Below, in pieces: positions 27,605 to 37,220 of a stretch of DNA of 57,454 bases. Below the pieces are notes generated by a model. It was given only the letters and a program-made list of their open reading frames with translations, had not been told where the DNA came from and searched no databases. A program made the position numbers and the translations under genes. Position 1 is the stretch's first letter; each line of letters opens with the position of its first letter. Source of the DNA: an uncultured Ectothiorhodospiraceae bacterium (GTDB taxonomy: Bacteria; Pseudomonadota; Gammaproteobacteria; UBA6429; Thiohalophilaceae); contig CAMYJG010000018.1 of assembly GCA_947258695.1 (NCBI GenBank), forward strand, positions 1 to 57,454, in the 5' to 3' direction.

Positions 27605-28687
27605 TTAACCATGTTTAGCAGCAAACTCACCCATAAACTTAACCAAAGCATCAACGCCGGCTTCGGGCATTGCATTATAAATACTTGCTCGCATTCCACC
27701 GACTGAGCGGTGACCTTTCAATGTAACCAGGTTTTGTTTTGCCGCTTCTTCAAGAAACAACTTATCTAACTCAGCATCTTTTAAAGTAAAAGGCACATTC
27801 ATCCACGAGCGATTATTAACAGCAACCGGGCTGGCATAAAAATCTGAACCATCAATGGCTGCATAGAGCTTATTCGCCTTACGTTCATTAATTTCAGCCA
27901 TAGCTTTAACACCACCCTGTTCTTTCAACCAGGCAAACACTAAACCAGCTAAGTACCATGCATACGTTGGTGGTGTATTTGACATCGAACCATTATCAGC
28001 ATGAGTTTTGTAATCAAACATACCTGGTGTACCGTCAATCGTTTCACCAATTAAATCTTTACGGACAATAACAACGGTTAATCCTGCGGGGCCAATATTT
28101 TTTTGTGCGCCAGCATAAATCACGGCAAACTTTGATACATCAATTGGACGAGACAAAATTGTCGATGACATATCAGCGACCAGTGGCACACCGTTTGTTT
28201 CCGGAATGTAATCAAATTCGACACCGCCAATGGTTTCATTTGGGGTATAGTGTACGTACGCAGCATCAGGGTTGAGTTTTAACTCTTGCTGAGTTGGAGC
28301 GCTAGAAAAATTATTATCTTCTGTTGTTGCTGCAATATTTACATCGCAATATTTTTTCGCTTCCGCAATCGCTTTTTTCGACCAGGCACCGGTATTAATG
28401 TAATCCGCTGTCTTTTTACCACGCAATAAATTCATTGGCACCATAGCAAACTGGCTGCTGGCTCCACCCTGTAAAAACAAAATCTCGTGAGTGTCAGGTA
28501 TCGCCATCACTTCACGTAGATCAGCCATCGCTTTATCAGCAATAGACATATATTCTTTACCGCGATGACTCATCTCCATCGTCGACATACCAGTGCCATT
28601 CCAATCTAACATTTCAGATTGTGCTTTTTCCAAAACAGCTTGCGGAATCATTGCTGGACCAGCACTAAAATTAAAAACTCGAGACAT
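27605..28687 (-). CDS. serC: Phosphoserine aminotransferase
   Basis: SerC converts 3-phosphohydroxypyruvate to phosphoserine with glutamate, and also acts in pyridoxal phosphate synthesis. The protein begins RVFNFSAGPAMIP, has GGASSQFAMVPMNLL near residue 75, the PLP lysine in GAQKNIGPAGLTV (about residue 196), and a C-terminal HRSVGGMRASIYNA. The 360-residue length is normal. It is the first gene after gyrA, as in other gammaproteobacteria. Confidence 0.97.
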   Translation of the reverse strand: MSRVFNFSAGPAMIPQAVLEKAQSEMLDWNGTGMSTMEMSHRGKEYMSIADKAMADLREVMAIPDTHEILFLQGGASSQFAMVPMNLLRGKKTADYINTGAWSKKAIAEAKKYCDVNIAATTEDNNFSSAPTQQELKLNPDAAYVHYTPNETIGGVEFDYIPETNGVPLVADMSSTILSRPIDVSKFAVIYAGAQKNIGPAGLTVVIVRKDLIGETIDGTPGMFDYKTHADNGSMSNTPPTYAWYLAGLVFAWLKEQGGVKAMAEINERKANKLYAAIDGSDFYASPVAVNNRSWMNVPFTLKDAELDKLFLEEAAKQNLVTLKGHRSVGGMRASIYNAMPEAGVDALVKFMGEFAAKHG

Positions 28688-28729
28688 TATCTACTCCAAA
28701 CTTTTTATTTATTATATTTACTTCCCTAT

Positions 28730-28775
28730 TTTCACCGTGCTCTCCCCTTTAAATGGAGGGCTTGGCAGGGCTTAA
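28730..28775. repeat. Degenerate CTCTCCCC-type hairpin
   Basis: Between gyrA and serC lies an imperfect hairpin CTCCCC...GGAGGG around 28742-28760, embedded in a tract rich in CTCTCCC and GCAGGGC. It resembles the degenerate CCCTCTCCC repeats found between genes in many proteobacteria. Assignment is tentative. Confidence 0.35.
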
Positions 28776-28788
28776 ATTAAAACCATTG

Positions 28789-31371
28789 TTATTCTTCCGG
28801 CTCAGCCGTATCTGTTTCACTATTATCAGTCTCAGACTCGGTCTCTGTCTGAATATTAGGAATACATTCTATTCCGGTCAGCTGCTCATCTTCACCAAGA
28901 CGAATTAAACGCACACCTTGCGTATTTCGACCCATGACGGAAATCTCATCAACCTTGGTACGAACCAATGTACCACCACTGGTAATCAGCATCATTTCAT
29001 CATCATCCTGAACCAATTCAGCACCGGTAACATCACCATTACGATCAGATGTTTGAACAGAGATAACGCCCTGACCACCACGGCCATGACGAGGATAATC
29101 ATCGATGGCGGTACGCTTGCCGAAACCATTTGTGGTTGCGGTCAATACATAACCGCCTGTTGCAATAATCAATGAAATAACTTTTTGCTCATCTTTAAGC
29201 TTAATACCACGAACACCACCTGCACTACGTCCCATGGCACGAACATCACTTTCATTAAAGCAAATGGCTTTACCACTCGAACTACTTAGTAATACGTCCT
29301 GGTTACCATCAGTAAGCTCAACACCAACTAATTTATCGCCGTCTTTTAAATCAACCGCGATAATTCCCGAAGCACGTGGACGCGAGAATTCTTTTAGTGA
29401 TGTTTTCTTAACAATCCCGTTTGCTGTAGCGAAGAAAATAAACTTATCTTCTTCATATTCACGAATAGGTAAAATAGCATTAATACGTTCACCGGATTCT
29501 AACGGCAATAAATTTATAATCGGTCGTCCACGTGCGGTACGATTTGCTTGTGGCACCTCAAACACTTTTAACCAGTAAACCTTACCTTTACTAGAGAAAC
29601 AAAGAATCGTGTCATGCGTGCTCGCTACCAGTAACTTATCAACAAAATCTTCATCTTTAACAGAGGTTGCCGCTTTACCTCTGCCACCACGACGTTGTGC
29701 AGTATAAGTCGTGATCGGTTGTGACTTGGCATAACCTTCATGTGAAAGTGTCACAACCACATCTTCTTCAGTGATTAAATCTTCAATAGTCAGATCTTCT
29801 TGTGAAGAAACAATTTCAGTTCGACGTTCATCACCATACTGATCTTTAATTTCATTGAGCTCTTCGACGATGACTTCCATTAAACGATCTGCGCTGCCTA
29901 AAATTTCCAGCAACTCACCAATGAGTTTTAATAACTCTTCAAACTCGTTGATAATCTTATCTTGTTCAAGACCCGTTAAACGGTGCAAGCGCATATCAAG
30001 TATGGCTTGTGCCTGAGTTTCAGATAAACGATATTGCCCATCAACCAGGCCACATTCATCAGACAAACCATCAGGGCGTGAAGATTCTGCTCCAGTGCGT
30101 TCCAGCATTTTTGTTACAACACCAGGTTGCCATGAAGTTGATACCAGCTGAACTTTTGCTTCTGCAGGATTTTTTGCCGATTTAATTAACGCAATAATAG
30201 GATCAATGTTTTCTAAGGCAACCGCCAGACCTTCACGGATATGTGCTTTTTCACGTGCTTTGCGTAATTCGTAAACCGTACGGCGAGTTACAATCTCACG
30301 ACGATGACGAACAAACGCTTCCAGTATTTGTTTTAAGTTTAGTAAACGCGGCTGGTTATCAACAAGAGCAACCATGTTAATACCAAAAACATTTTGCATT
30401 TGAGTTTGCTGATAAAGATTGTTCAACATGACATCTGCAACTTCACCACGACGAAGCTCAATCACCATCCGCATACCGTCTTTATCCGACTCGTCACGTA
30501 AACCTGTGATGCCTTCGATTTTTTTATCTTTAACCAGCTCGGCAATTTTTTCTAATAAGCGTGCTTTATTAACCTGGTAAGGTAACTCGGTAACAATAAT
30601 GCTTTCTTTATCTTTTGCTCGTTCTTCAACATGAGTAAGAGCACGCACATAGATACGTCCCTTTCCTGTTGCATAAGCTTCCGCAATACCGCGGGCACCG
30701 TTAATAATACCGGCCGTTGGGAAATCAGGGCCAGGCATGATTTCCATCAACTCCTGAATACTGATACTTTCATTTTCAATAACGGCAAGGCATGCATTAA
30801 TCACTTCAGTTAAATTATGTGGTGGGATATTAGTTGCCATGCCCACCGCAATACCTGCAGAACCATTTACCAGTAAATTAGGTAAACGTGCCGGAAGAAT
30901 TTCTGGCTCATGTTCAGACTCATCGTAGTTAGGAATGAAATCGACTGTTTCTTTATCGAGATCAGCGAGTAACTCATGTGCAATCTTTGCCATGCGCACT
31001 TCGGTATAACGCATCGCTGCTGGTGAATCGCCATCAACTGAACCAAAGTTACCCTGGCCATCGACCAGCATGTAGCGTAAAGAGAACGGTTGCGCCATAC
31101 GAACGATGGTATCGTAAACCGCGGTGTCGCCATGCGGGTGATACTTACCAATGACATCACCAACAACACGCGCAGATTTTTTATAAGGCTTGTTGTAATC
31201 ATTACCTAGCTCACGCATCGCAAAAAGAACACGACGGTGAACAGGTTTTAAACCATCTCGAACATCAGGGAGTGCACGACCTACAATTACGCTCATCGCG
31301 TAATCCAGGTAAGACTGCTTCATTTCGTCTTCTATATTAATAGGAAGGACTTCTTTGGCGAACTCAACCAT
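28789..31371 (-). CDS. gyrA: DNA gyrase subunit A
   Basis: GyrA is the DNA-breaking subunit of gyrase. The catalytic tyrosine is in [10 protein letters not shown] near residue 121. The quinolone region reads [10 protein letters not shown], with threonine at the position of E. coli Ser83, a natural variant in many species. The C-terminal beta-pinwheel carries the GyrA box QRRGGRGK and ends in an acidic tail. The 860-residue length is normal. It heads the minus-strand supercluster. Confidence 0.98.
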   Translation of the reverse strand: MVEFAKEVLPINIEDEMKQSYLDYAMSVIVGRALPDVRDGLKPVHRRVLFAMRELGNDYNKPYKKSARVVGDVIGKYHPHGDTAVYDTIVRMAQPFSLRYMLVDGQGNFGSVDGDSPAAMRYTEVRMAKIAHELLADLDKETVDFIPNYDESEHEPEILPARLPNLLVNGSAGIAVGMATNIPPHNLTEVINACLAVIENESISIQELMEIMPGPDFPTAGIINGARGIAEAYATGKGRIYVRALTHVEERAKDKESIIVTELPYQVNKARLLEKIAELVKDKKIEGITGLRDESDKDGMRMVIELRRGEVADVMLNNLYQQTQMQNVFGINMVALVDNQPRLLNLKQILEAFVRHRREIVTRRTVYELRKAREKAHIREGLAVALENIDPIIALIKSAKNPAEAKVQLVSTSWQPGVVTKMLERTGAESSRPDGLSDECGLVDGQYRLSETQAQAILDMRLHRLTGLEQDKIINEFEELLKLIGELLEILGSADRLMEVIVEELNEIKDQYGDERRTEIVSSQEDLTIEDLITEEDVVVTLSHEGYAKSQPITTYTAQRRGGRGKAATSVKDEDFVDKLLVASTHDTILCFSSKGKVYWLKVFEVPQANRTARGRPIINLLPLESGERINAILPIREYEEDKFIFFATANGIVKKTSLKEFSRPRASGIIAVDLKDGDKLVGVELTDGNQDVLLSSSSGKAICFNESDVRAMGRSAGGVRGIKLKDEQKVISLIIATGGYVLTATTNGFGKRTAIDDYPRHGRGGQGVISVQTSDRNGDVTGAELVQDDDEMMLITSGGTLVRTKVDEISVMGRNTQGVRLIRLGEDEQLTGIECIPNIQTETESETDNSETDTAEPEE

Positions 31372-31462
31372 GTATAAATGGCTCCTTAATATTCAATGTG
31401 CGAGAGTTGATTTTTATAATTTTTTCACTTGGCTGCCCTTTTCAGAGCATTTTAAAGGCGAG

Positions 31463-31471
31463 ATTATACCA
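31463..31471 (-). promoter_or_regulatory. Extended -10 promoter of gyrA
   Basis: On the minus strand TGGTATAAT (TGn plus a perfect TATAAT) lies about 92 bp upstream of the gyrA ATG. No strong -35 box is seen at 17 bp, consistent with an extended -10 promoter. Confidence 0.55.
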
Positions 31472-31528
31472 TACTGTTGCTGACTACTGCATCTTTGAGA
31501 AGTTACGTGAAATCGGCGCTTAGGAGCG

Positions 31529-31544
31529 TGTGATAAAAATCACC
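31529..31544. promoter_or_regulatory. CRP-type binding site
   Basis: TGTGA-TAAAAA-TCACC matches the CRP consensus TGTGA-N6-TCACA at nine of ten positions. The inner GTGAT/ATCAC dyad is perfect. It lies between the divergent gyrA and mtaD genes, about 60 bp upstream of the gyrA -10. A CRP-type regulator with the matching recognition helix is encoded at 56602-57315. Confidence 0.5.
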
Positions 31545-31738
31545 TGAACAAAAAGTCTGCAATTTGACTTTTCCAGAGAGTAAAACCGCATAAAAACGCC
31601 ATTTTTAACAAATAGTCTCATCCAGCCTGATTTTGGACATGATTTGAATGTGGAATTTGAACTATTTAGCGTGAAATAAACGCCAATAAAGCCAAAATTT
31701 CTTGTTATTTTGCGTCATTTACAGGTATCGTTTTCGCC

Positions 31739-33064
31739 ATGACAACAAATACAACAAAAATAGACACGATAATCCACTCAAGCTGGATTGCCACTGTCGA
31801 CCCGGAAAATACGCTGCAACAGGACTATTCCATTGCGATTCATAAAGGTCGAATCCATGACTTATTACCCAGGCAAGAATTGCTCAGTAAGTACAGCACA
31901 GATGTTGAAATTGACCTGGATAACCATTTACTGATCCCCGGCTTGGTCAACACGCATACACATTCAGCTATGACGTTAATGCGTGGCTTGGCCGATGACT
32001 TACCACTCATGGACTGGTTAAATCATCACATCTGGCCAACGGAACAAAAACATGTCTCCGCCGAATTTGTCTATGATGGTTCGCTATTAGCCTGTGCCGA
32101 AATGATACGCGGTGGTACAACCTGCTTTAATGATATGTACTTCTTCCCTGAAGAAACCGCACGTGCCGTTGAACATGCCGGTATGCGAGCTAAACTTGGC
32201 TTAATTCTGATCGATTTTCCCTCCGCCTGGGCAAAAGATGCCGATGAATACCTGGCTAAGGGTATCGAATTACATGACCAACTCCACAGCAACAGTCTTA
32301 TTAGCACCGCGTTTGCCCCTCATGCACCCTACACCGTATCTGATGAACCTTTAAAACGTGTTGCGACCTATGCCGAGGAACTGGATATCCCGATACATAT
32401 CCATCTGCATGAAACCGCCCATGAAGTAGAGCAAGCTATCTCCGATTCAGGTAAGCGACCAATTGAAAGACTCAATGATTTAGGCTTGCTCTCTCCGCGC
32501 TTGCTTGCGGTGCATATGACTCAGCTAACTGATGACGAGGTTCAACTTATCGCGGAAACCGGCGCACACGTACTCCATTGTCCTGAATCGAATTTAAAAT
32601 TGGCCAGTGGATTCTGCCCAAGTTATAAATTGCAGCAAGCTGGTGTCAACATCACATTAGGTACCGATGGCACCGCCAGTAACAATGATTTAGATATGAT
32701 CGCAGAAATGCGAACCGCGGCTTTAATAGCTAAAGCGGTTGCAAGTAATGCCAGCGCACTACCTGCTGAAGAAACATTACGCATGGCGACAATTAATGCC
32801 GCAAAAGCACTGGGGCTTGATTCAGATATCGGTTCACTGGAGATTGGTAAATCTGCAGATATCACCGCGGTAGATTTAAGCGCTATTGAAAACCAACCTG
32901 TTTACCATCCTGTCTCACACCTTGTTTATTCCGCAGGGCGAGAAAATGTCTCCAATGTCTGGGTAGCAGGTAACCACCTATTGAAAGATCGACAACTCAC
33001 AACGCTCGATGTAAATAGCATTTTAGAAAAAACGAGTGATTGGCAAGCAAAAATCAAAACATAA
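31739..33064 (+). CDS. mtaD: 5-methylthioadenosine / S-adenosylhomocysteine deaminase
   Basis: The protein (441 aa) belongs to the TRZ/ATZ amidohydrolases that deaminate methylthioadenosine or S-adenosylhomocysteine. The metal ligands are in NTHTHSAMTLMRG (HxH near residue 74), HIHLHETAHEV and the Asp of GTDGTASNNDLDM; HCPESNLKLASG is also present. In Pseudomonas mtaD is followed by ubiG and mupP and is divergent from gyrA, exactly as here. The start at 31739 follows the divergent promoter region. Confidence 0.92.
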   Translation: MTTNTTKIDTIIHSSWIATVDPENTLQQDYSIAIHKGRIHDLLPRQELLSKYSTDVEIDLDNHLLIPGLVNTHTHSAMTLMRGLADDLPLMDWLNHHIWPTEQKHVSAEFVYDGSLLACAEMIRGGTTCFNDMYFFPEETARAVEHAGMRAKLGLILIDFPSAWAKDADEYLAKGIELHDQLHSNSLISTAFAPHAPYTVSDEPLKRVATYAEELDIPIHIHLHETAHEVEQAISDSGKRPIERLNDLGLLSPRLLAVHMTQLTDDEVQLIAETGAHVLHCPESNLKLASGFCPSYKLQQAGVNITLGTDGTASNNDLDMIAEMRTAALIAKAVASNASALPAEETLRMATINAAKALGLDSDIGSLEIGKSADITAVDLSAIENQPVYHPVSHLVYSAGRENVSNVWVAGNHLLKDRQLTTLDVNSILEKTSDWQAKIKT

Positions 33065-33066
33065 TA

Positions 33067-33228
33067 TAGCCACGAAGGGCACCAAGAACTCGAAGCAAAA
33101 GATTTAAAAAAACTGGAGCACAGAGAAAACGAATTTTTTATTTTATTTACCTTTGTGCTCTTCGTGTCCTTCGTGGCTAATAGCTTTTAAATATGTATCC
33201 CCGTGTACTCAGTGTTCCCAGTGGTTAA
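33067..33228. repeat. Palindromic repeat with 9-bp period, copy B plus extra arm
   Basis: An inverted repeat runs from TAGCCACGAAGG at 33067 to CCTTCGTGGCTA ending at 33179. Each arm is built on the 9-bp period CACNAAGNN. A further degenerate arm with the same period (CACTGGGAA, CACTGAGTA, CACGGGG on the minus strand) follows at 33199-33228. The element fills the mtaD–ubiG gap. Confidence 0.75.
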
Positions 33229-33279
33229 ATTCTTAAAATGTTTTAGGCATTTTTCTTTAAATCACGTTAGAATTACATT

Positions 33280-33984
33280 ATGACAGAACATACATTAAAT
33301 TTTGATCCACAAGAAATTGCAAAATTCGAACAGCTCGCCTCGCGATGGTGGGACCCGAACAGTGAATTTAAACCCCTGCATGAAATCAACCCGTTGAGAC
33401 TTGAATACATTGATCGACGCAGTTCGCTCAAAGGTAAAACCGTTGTCGATATCGGTTGTGGTGGTGGCATTCTTGCTGAAAGCATGGCGTTACGAGGTGC
33501 CAATGTACTTGGAATTGATATGGGCAAAGCACCACTGAGTGTGGCTCAGTTGCACAAGTTAGAGTCTGGCGCTGAACTTGAATATCAACAAATAACCGCA
33601 GAAGAACTCGCTGAACAAGAACCACAACAGTATGATGTTGTCACTTGCATGGAAATGTTGGAACACGTGCCTGATCCATCTTCTGTTATCGCAGCTTGCA
33701 GTAAACTGGTTAAGCCCGATGGACATGTTTTTTTCTCAACCATTAATCGTAATCCGAAATCTTATTTATTCGCGATTGTCGGTGCCGAATACATTTTACA
33801 AATGTTGCCAAAAGGTACCCATGAATACAGCAAATTCATTAAGCCTTCAGAACTAGAAAGCTGGTCACGCGATGCCGATCTTCATTTACGTGAATTAACC
33901 GGCATGACTTATAACCTGTTGAGTAAAAAATATTCATTAGGTCATGATGTTGATGTTAACTACCTGATGCACTACCAAAAATAA
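33280..33984 (+). CDS. ubiG: Ubiquinone biosynthesis O-methyltransferase
   Basis: UbiG carries out both O-methylation steps of ubiquinone synthesis with SAM. Class I methyltransferase motif I is [16 protein letters not shown] near residue 56, followed by ANVLGIDMG and [15 protein letters not shown]. The N-terminus has [19 protein letters not shown] and the C-terminus [10 protein letters not shown], both typical for UbiG. At 234 residues it is full length. It is followed after ten bases by mupP. Confidence 0.97.
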   Translation: MTEHTLNFDPQEIAKFEQLASRWWDPNSEFKPLHEINPLRLEYIDRRSSLKGKTVVDIGCGGGILAESMALRGANVLGIDMGKAPLSVAQLHKLESGAELEYQQITAEELAEQEPQQYDVVTCMEMLEHVPDPSSVIAACSKLVKPDGHVFFSTINRNPKSYLFAIVGAEYILQMLPKGTHEYSKFIKPSELESWSRDADLHLRELTGMTYNLLSKKYSLGHDVDVNYLMHYQK

Positions 33985-33994
33985 AACCGAAGTT

Positions 33995-34654
33995 TTGAAA
34001 AATATAAAAACGGTATTATTTGATCTTGATGGAACACTGGCGGATACAGCGCCCGATCTTGCCGCGGCGCTCAACCATGTTCTGACAAAACATAATTGTT
34101 CCCCACTTCCCTACGAAAAAATTCGCCCGGTTGTTTCACATGGTGGCATGGCTTTAGTAACGCTCGGTTTTGGAAAAGAACATCCTCAATTTGATACGTT
34201 CTATGAAGAATTACTCGATCACTACCAGGCCAATATCGCCAATGAAACCACACTGTTTCCAGGTATGAGTGAATTACTGCTACAACTAGAGAACGATAAT
34301 ATTAACTGGGGGGTTGTGACCAATAAACCCGCCTGGTTAACCGATCCTTTAATGGACGCGTTAAACCTTACCTCACGTGCAGCTACCATTGTTAGTGGTG
34401 ATACACTCGAACAACGTAAACCTCATCCTGCTCCACTACTACATGCTTGTCATCAAGCCGGTAGTCGGGCTGAAGAATGTCTTTATATCGGCGATGCCGA
34501 GCGTGATATTGAAGCAGGTAACCGCGCTGGTATGACATCGATAGTTGCTTGCTTCGGCTACATAGCAGAGACAGACTCACCTGAAAACTGGGGAGCACAC
34601 TCTTTAATCGATTCACCACAAGCAATAATACCGATTATCCAGTCGCTAAGCTGA
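33995..34654 (+). CDS. mupP: HAD phosphatase, probable N-acetylmuramic acid 6-phosphate phosphatase (MupP/Gph family)
   Basis: The protein (219 aa) is a HAD-like hydrolase with the nucleophile motif FDLDGTLADTAPDL, a downstream VVTNKPAW (motif II), KPHPAPLL with the motif III lysine, and YIGDAERDIEAG (motif IV). It starts with TTG at 33995, ten bases after ubiG. Sequence alone fits phosphoglycolate phosphatase (Gph); its position right after ubiG corresponds to Pseudomonas mupP, which works in cell-wall recycling. The symbol rests on synteny. Confidence 0.8.
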   Translation: MKNIKTVLFDLDGTLADTAPDLAAALNHVLTKHNCSPLPYEKIRPVVSHGGMALVTLGFGKEHPQFDTFYEELLDHYQANIANETTLFPGMSELLLQLENDNINWGVVTNKPAWLTDPLMDALNLTSRAATIVSGDTLEQRKPHPAPLLHACHQAGSRAEECLYIGDAERDIEAGNRAGMTSIVACFGYIAETDSPENWGAHSLIDSPQAIIPIIQSLS

Positions 34655-34687
34655 TCTAAAGACACAATATAGAGTACACTCATTACT

Positions 34688-35959
34688 ATGAACGAAATAC
34701 TAATGAACAAAGCGTTACTCCTACCCGTTTTAATTGCTGCTTTATTCGGTGGTCTCATTACCTATATTGTTTTTCAACGCAAACTCTCTCAGTTACGTGA
34801 AAAAAACTCAGCATTAACCACCCGCCTGGAACTAGAGCAACAAAACAATAGTAAAAATATAGAATCATTAGAAAAAGAACGGCAACAATTAAAAGACTCG
34901 TTCACTGCACTTTCCAGTGAGGCCTTAAAAAATAATAACGAAGAATTTTTAAAACTCGCGCGAGAAAATTTAAAACAATACCAGTCGCAAGCGGTTAATG
35001 AACTTGATAAAAAAGAAAAAGCCATCGAGCATTTATTAACGCCGATTAAAGAAACACTTTCTAAAACCGAAGAACAAATTCGTAATATCGAAAAAGATCG
35101 TAAAGAATCTTATGGTGCACTACATAAACACCTTGAATCCATGGCACATACCCAATCGAGCTTACAGGATGAAACACGAAAGCTCGTTACCGCCCTGCGC
35201 CGCCCGGAAGTACGGGGCCAATGGGGAGAAATGACCTTAAAACGCCTGGCTGAATTAGCTGGTATGGTCGAACATTGTGACTTTTTTGAACAAGAACAAG
35301 TACGGACTGATGAAGGTGCATTACGCCCCGATATGATCGTGCGTATGCCAGATGGTCGCGAGATTGTGGTTGATGTTAAAACTCCGCTGGATGCCTATAT
35401 CAGTGCCATTGAAGCCGTGGAAGATAATGAACGACAGGTGCACTTAAAACGTCATACACAAAATGTAAAACAGCGAGTAGCTGAGCTGGCAGACAAAGCC
35501 TATTGGGACCAGTTTAAAAACGCACCCGACTTTGTTGTTTTATTTATACCTGGTGATCAATTTTTAAGTGCCGCGCTTGATCAAGAGCCGGCTATTTTAG
35601 AAAACGCACTGGCTAAACAAGTCATACTTGCTACACCCACCAGCTTTGTCGCATTACTAAGGGCTGTTGGCTATGGCTGGCGTCAGGAGCAGCTTGCTGA
35701 AAATGCAGAACACATAAAAACCGTCGGTGAAGAACTCTATGGCCGCTTGCAAACCTTCACCGATCACTTACAAAAGCTCGGAAAAAGTCTTGATAGCGGT
35801 ATGAAACATTACAATAATGCCGTCGGTTCATTTGATAGCCGTGTATTACCCAGTGCACGTAAGTTTAATGAAATGGGAATTTCAGCGGATAAGAAAATAA
35901 AACAGCCGAATCAGGTTGAAACGGCTGTCAGGCAAATTGAATCGGAAAAAAGCGAGTAA
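34688..35959 (+). CDS. rmuC: DNA recombination protein RmuC
   Basis: RmuC homologues limit inversions at short inverted repeats. The 423-residue protein has an N-terminal membrane helix (about residues 9-27), a long coiled coil (30-150), and the RmuC domain. That domain contains RRPEVRGQWGEMTLKRLAEL and a PD-(D/E)xK-like core RPDMIVRMPDGREIVVDVKTP. Its presence next to palindromic repeats is only circumstantial. Confidence 0.93.
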   Translation: MNEILMNKALLLPVLIAALFGGLITYIVFQRKLSQLREKNSALTTRLELEQQNNSKNIESLEKERQQLKDSFTALSSEALKNNNEEFLKLARENLKQYQSQAVNELDKKEKAIEHLLTPIKETLSKTEEQIRNIEKDRKESYGALHKHLESMAHTQSSLQDETRKLVTALRRPEVRGQWGEMTLKRLAELAGMVEHCDFFEQEQVRTDEGALRPDMIVRMPDGREIVVDVKTPLDAYISAIEAVEDNERQVHLKRHTQNVKQRVAELADKAYWDQFKNAPDFVVLFIPGDQFLSAALDQEPAILENALAKQVILATPTSFVALLRAVGYGWRQEQLAENAEHIKTVGEELYGRLQTFTDHLQKLGKSLDSGMKHYNNAVGSFDSRVLPSARKFNEMGISADKKIKQPNQVETAVRQIESEKSE

Positions 35960-35963
35960 GCCG

Positions 35964-36170
35964 TTATTGCTTCTCTTTAACCTTTCCTTTTATATCTTCA
36001 CCCAATTGCTCAATACTTGAACCTACTTTTTCTTTCAATTTTTTCGACAGGTTTTCTTCAGCAAATGGGTTACCAAAAACAGGGTTGCCCTTGCCAATAT
36101 TAACCCCTAACCACAAGCCAATTAACAGCCCGAATAAAAGTCCCATAAAAAGCATTTTTATCGTTTTCAT
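35964..36170 (-). CDS. Small membrane-anchored protein
   Basis: A 68-residue product with one N-terminal membrane helix rich in glycine (GLLFGLLIGLWLGVNIGKG) and a lysine/glutamate-rich amphipathic tail. It is convergent with rmuC (four bases) and divergent from hpnC. The membrane helix and charge pattern support coding, but no family is recognised. Confidence 0.5.
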   Translation of the reverse strand: MKTIKMLFMGLLFGLLIGLWLGVNIGKGNPVFGNPFAEENLSKKLKEKVGSSIEQLGEDIKGKVKEKQ

Positions 36171-36227
36171 AAACTACTACCATTTAAATTTGTATGACCC
36201 AATTTGTCTACGTAGAATACATGAGTT

Positions 36228-37085
36228 ATGGATAAAGAAACACTACAAAATGCCTACAAAGAATGCCTGAACATGGCAATGTCTCATTATGAGAACTTTC
36301 CTGTCGCCTCACGCCTGTTGCCTAAACATTTACGTATGCCGATTGCCGTCATCTATGCCTTTGCCCGCCGCGCAGATGATTTTGCGGATGAAGGCAACTT
36401 AAGCCAAGAAGAACGCATGGCGGCACTTGATGATTTTTCAAACAAACTTCATCAACTCGAAAAAAATGAAGCTGTCGATGACTTTACCTTCATTGCACTG
36501 GCAGATGTCATTAAACAGCATCAATTACCAATTTCTTTATTTCATGATTTATTGACGGCATTTAAAATGGATGTCACAAAAACACGTTATGCTAATTTCG
36601 GCGAAGTCATAGAATACTGCCGCTATTCAGCCAACCCGGTTGGCCGTTTATTGCTTCACTTAAATAAAAAAACCGATGAAAAGAGTCTCGGCTATTCCGA
36701 TGCCATCTGTAGTGCGTTGCAATTAACCAACTTTTTACAAGATATCAGCCAGGATATTGAAGAAAGTAACCGTATTTATATTCCACAAGATGAAATGGAA
36801 CACTGCGGCGTGTCCGAAGACGACATCCGCAATAAAGTCACGAATTCGGCTACCCGCAAACTCATAGAATTCCAGATTCGACGGACATTAAAACTGATGC
36901 AGGCCGGCGCACCATTAGGCAAAGTGTTAAAAGGTCGTATGGGACTGGAATTACGCATGACAATTATGGGGGGATCACGTGTGTTATATAAACTTAACCA
37001 GCAATATGATGATGTCTTTAGCCGCCCACGTCTGAATAAATGGGATATCGTGTGGATAATATACAAAGCAATAAGGGCGAAATAA
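36228..37085 (+). CDS. hpnC: Squalene synthase HpnC (hydroxysqualene synthase)
   Basis: HpnC converts presqualene diphosphate to hydroxysqualene, the second step of the HpnCDE route to squalene. The trans-isoprenyl diphosphate synthase fold shows both aspartate-rich motifs: RRADDFADE near residue 48 and LQDISQDIEE near residue 172. The conserved NPVGRLLLHL helix is present. It is divergent from a small membrane gene and followed by hpnD after a palindromic repeat. Confidence 0.93.
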   Translation: MDKETLQNAYKECLNMAMSHYENFPVASRLLPKHLRMPIAVIYAFARRADDFADEGNLSQEERMAALDDFSNKLHQLEKNEAVDDFTFIALADVIKQHQLPISLFHDLLTAFKMDVTKTRYANFGEVIEYCRYSANPVGRLLLHLNKKTDEKSLGYSDAICSALQLTNFLQDISQDIEESNRIYIPQDEMEHCGVSEDDIRNKVTNSATRKLIEFQIRRTLKLMQAGAPLGKVLKGRMGLELRMTIMGGSRVLYKLNQQYDDVFSRPRLNKWDIVWIIYKAIRAK

Positions 37086-37096
37086 AGCAATTCCCT

Positions 37097-37172
37097 GTCA
37101 TTACGAGGGAATAAAATGACCGAAGTAATCTCCATGAGATTGCTTCGTCAACAAAACATGACTCGCAATGAC
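37097..37172. repeat. Palindromic dispersed repeat, GTCATTGCGAG family, copy 2
   Basis: The two arms are imperfect reverse complements: GTCATTACGAG...CGAAGTAATCTC on the left and GAGATTGCTTCG...CTCGCAATGAC on the right. Total length is 76 bp. It occupies the hpnC–hpnD gap and would form a long hairpin in the transcript. It shares its core with 1198-1225. Confidence 0.8.
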
Positions 37173-37220
37173 AAGCTTTTATCAGTAAAATAATTACAAC
37201 AATACAACTAAAAAAACCAA

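Larger units (their letters stand above)
31372..31738. other. Divergent gyrA–mtaD intergenic region
   Basis: This 367-bp region carries the gyrA promoter near 31463 and a CRP-type dyad at 31529-31544. An imperfect GCGT/ACGC hairpin lies near 31670. No gene is visible in it. Confidence 0.5.
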
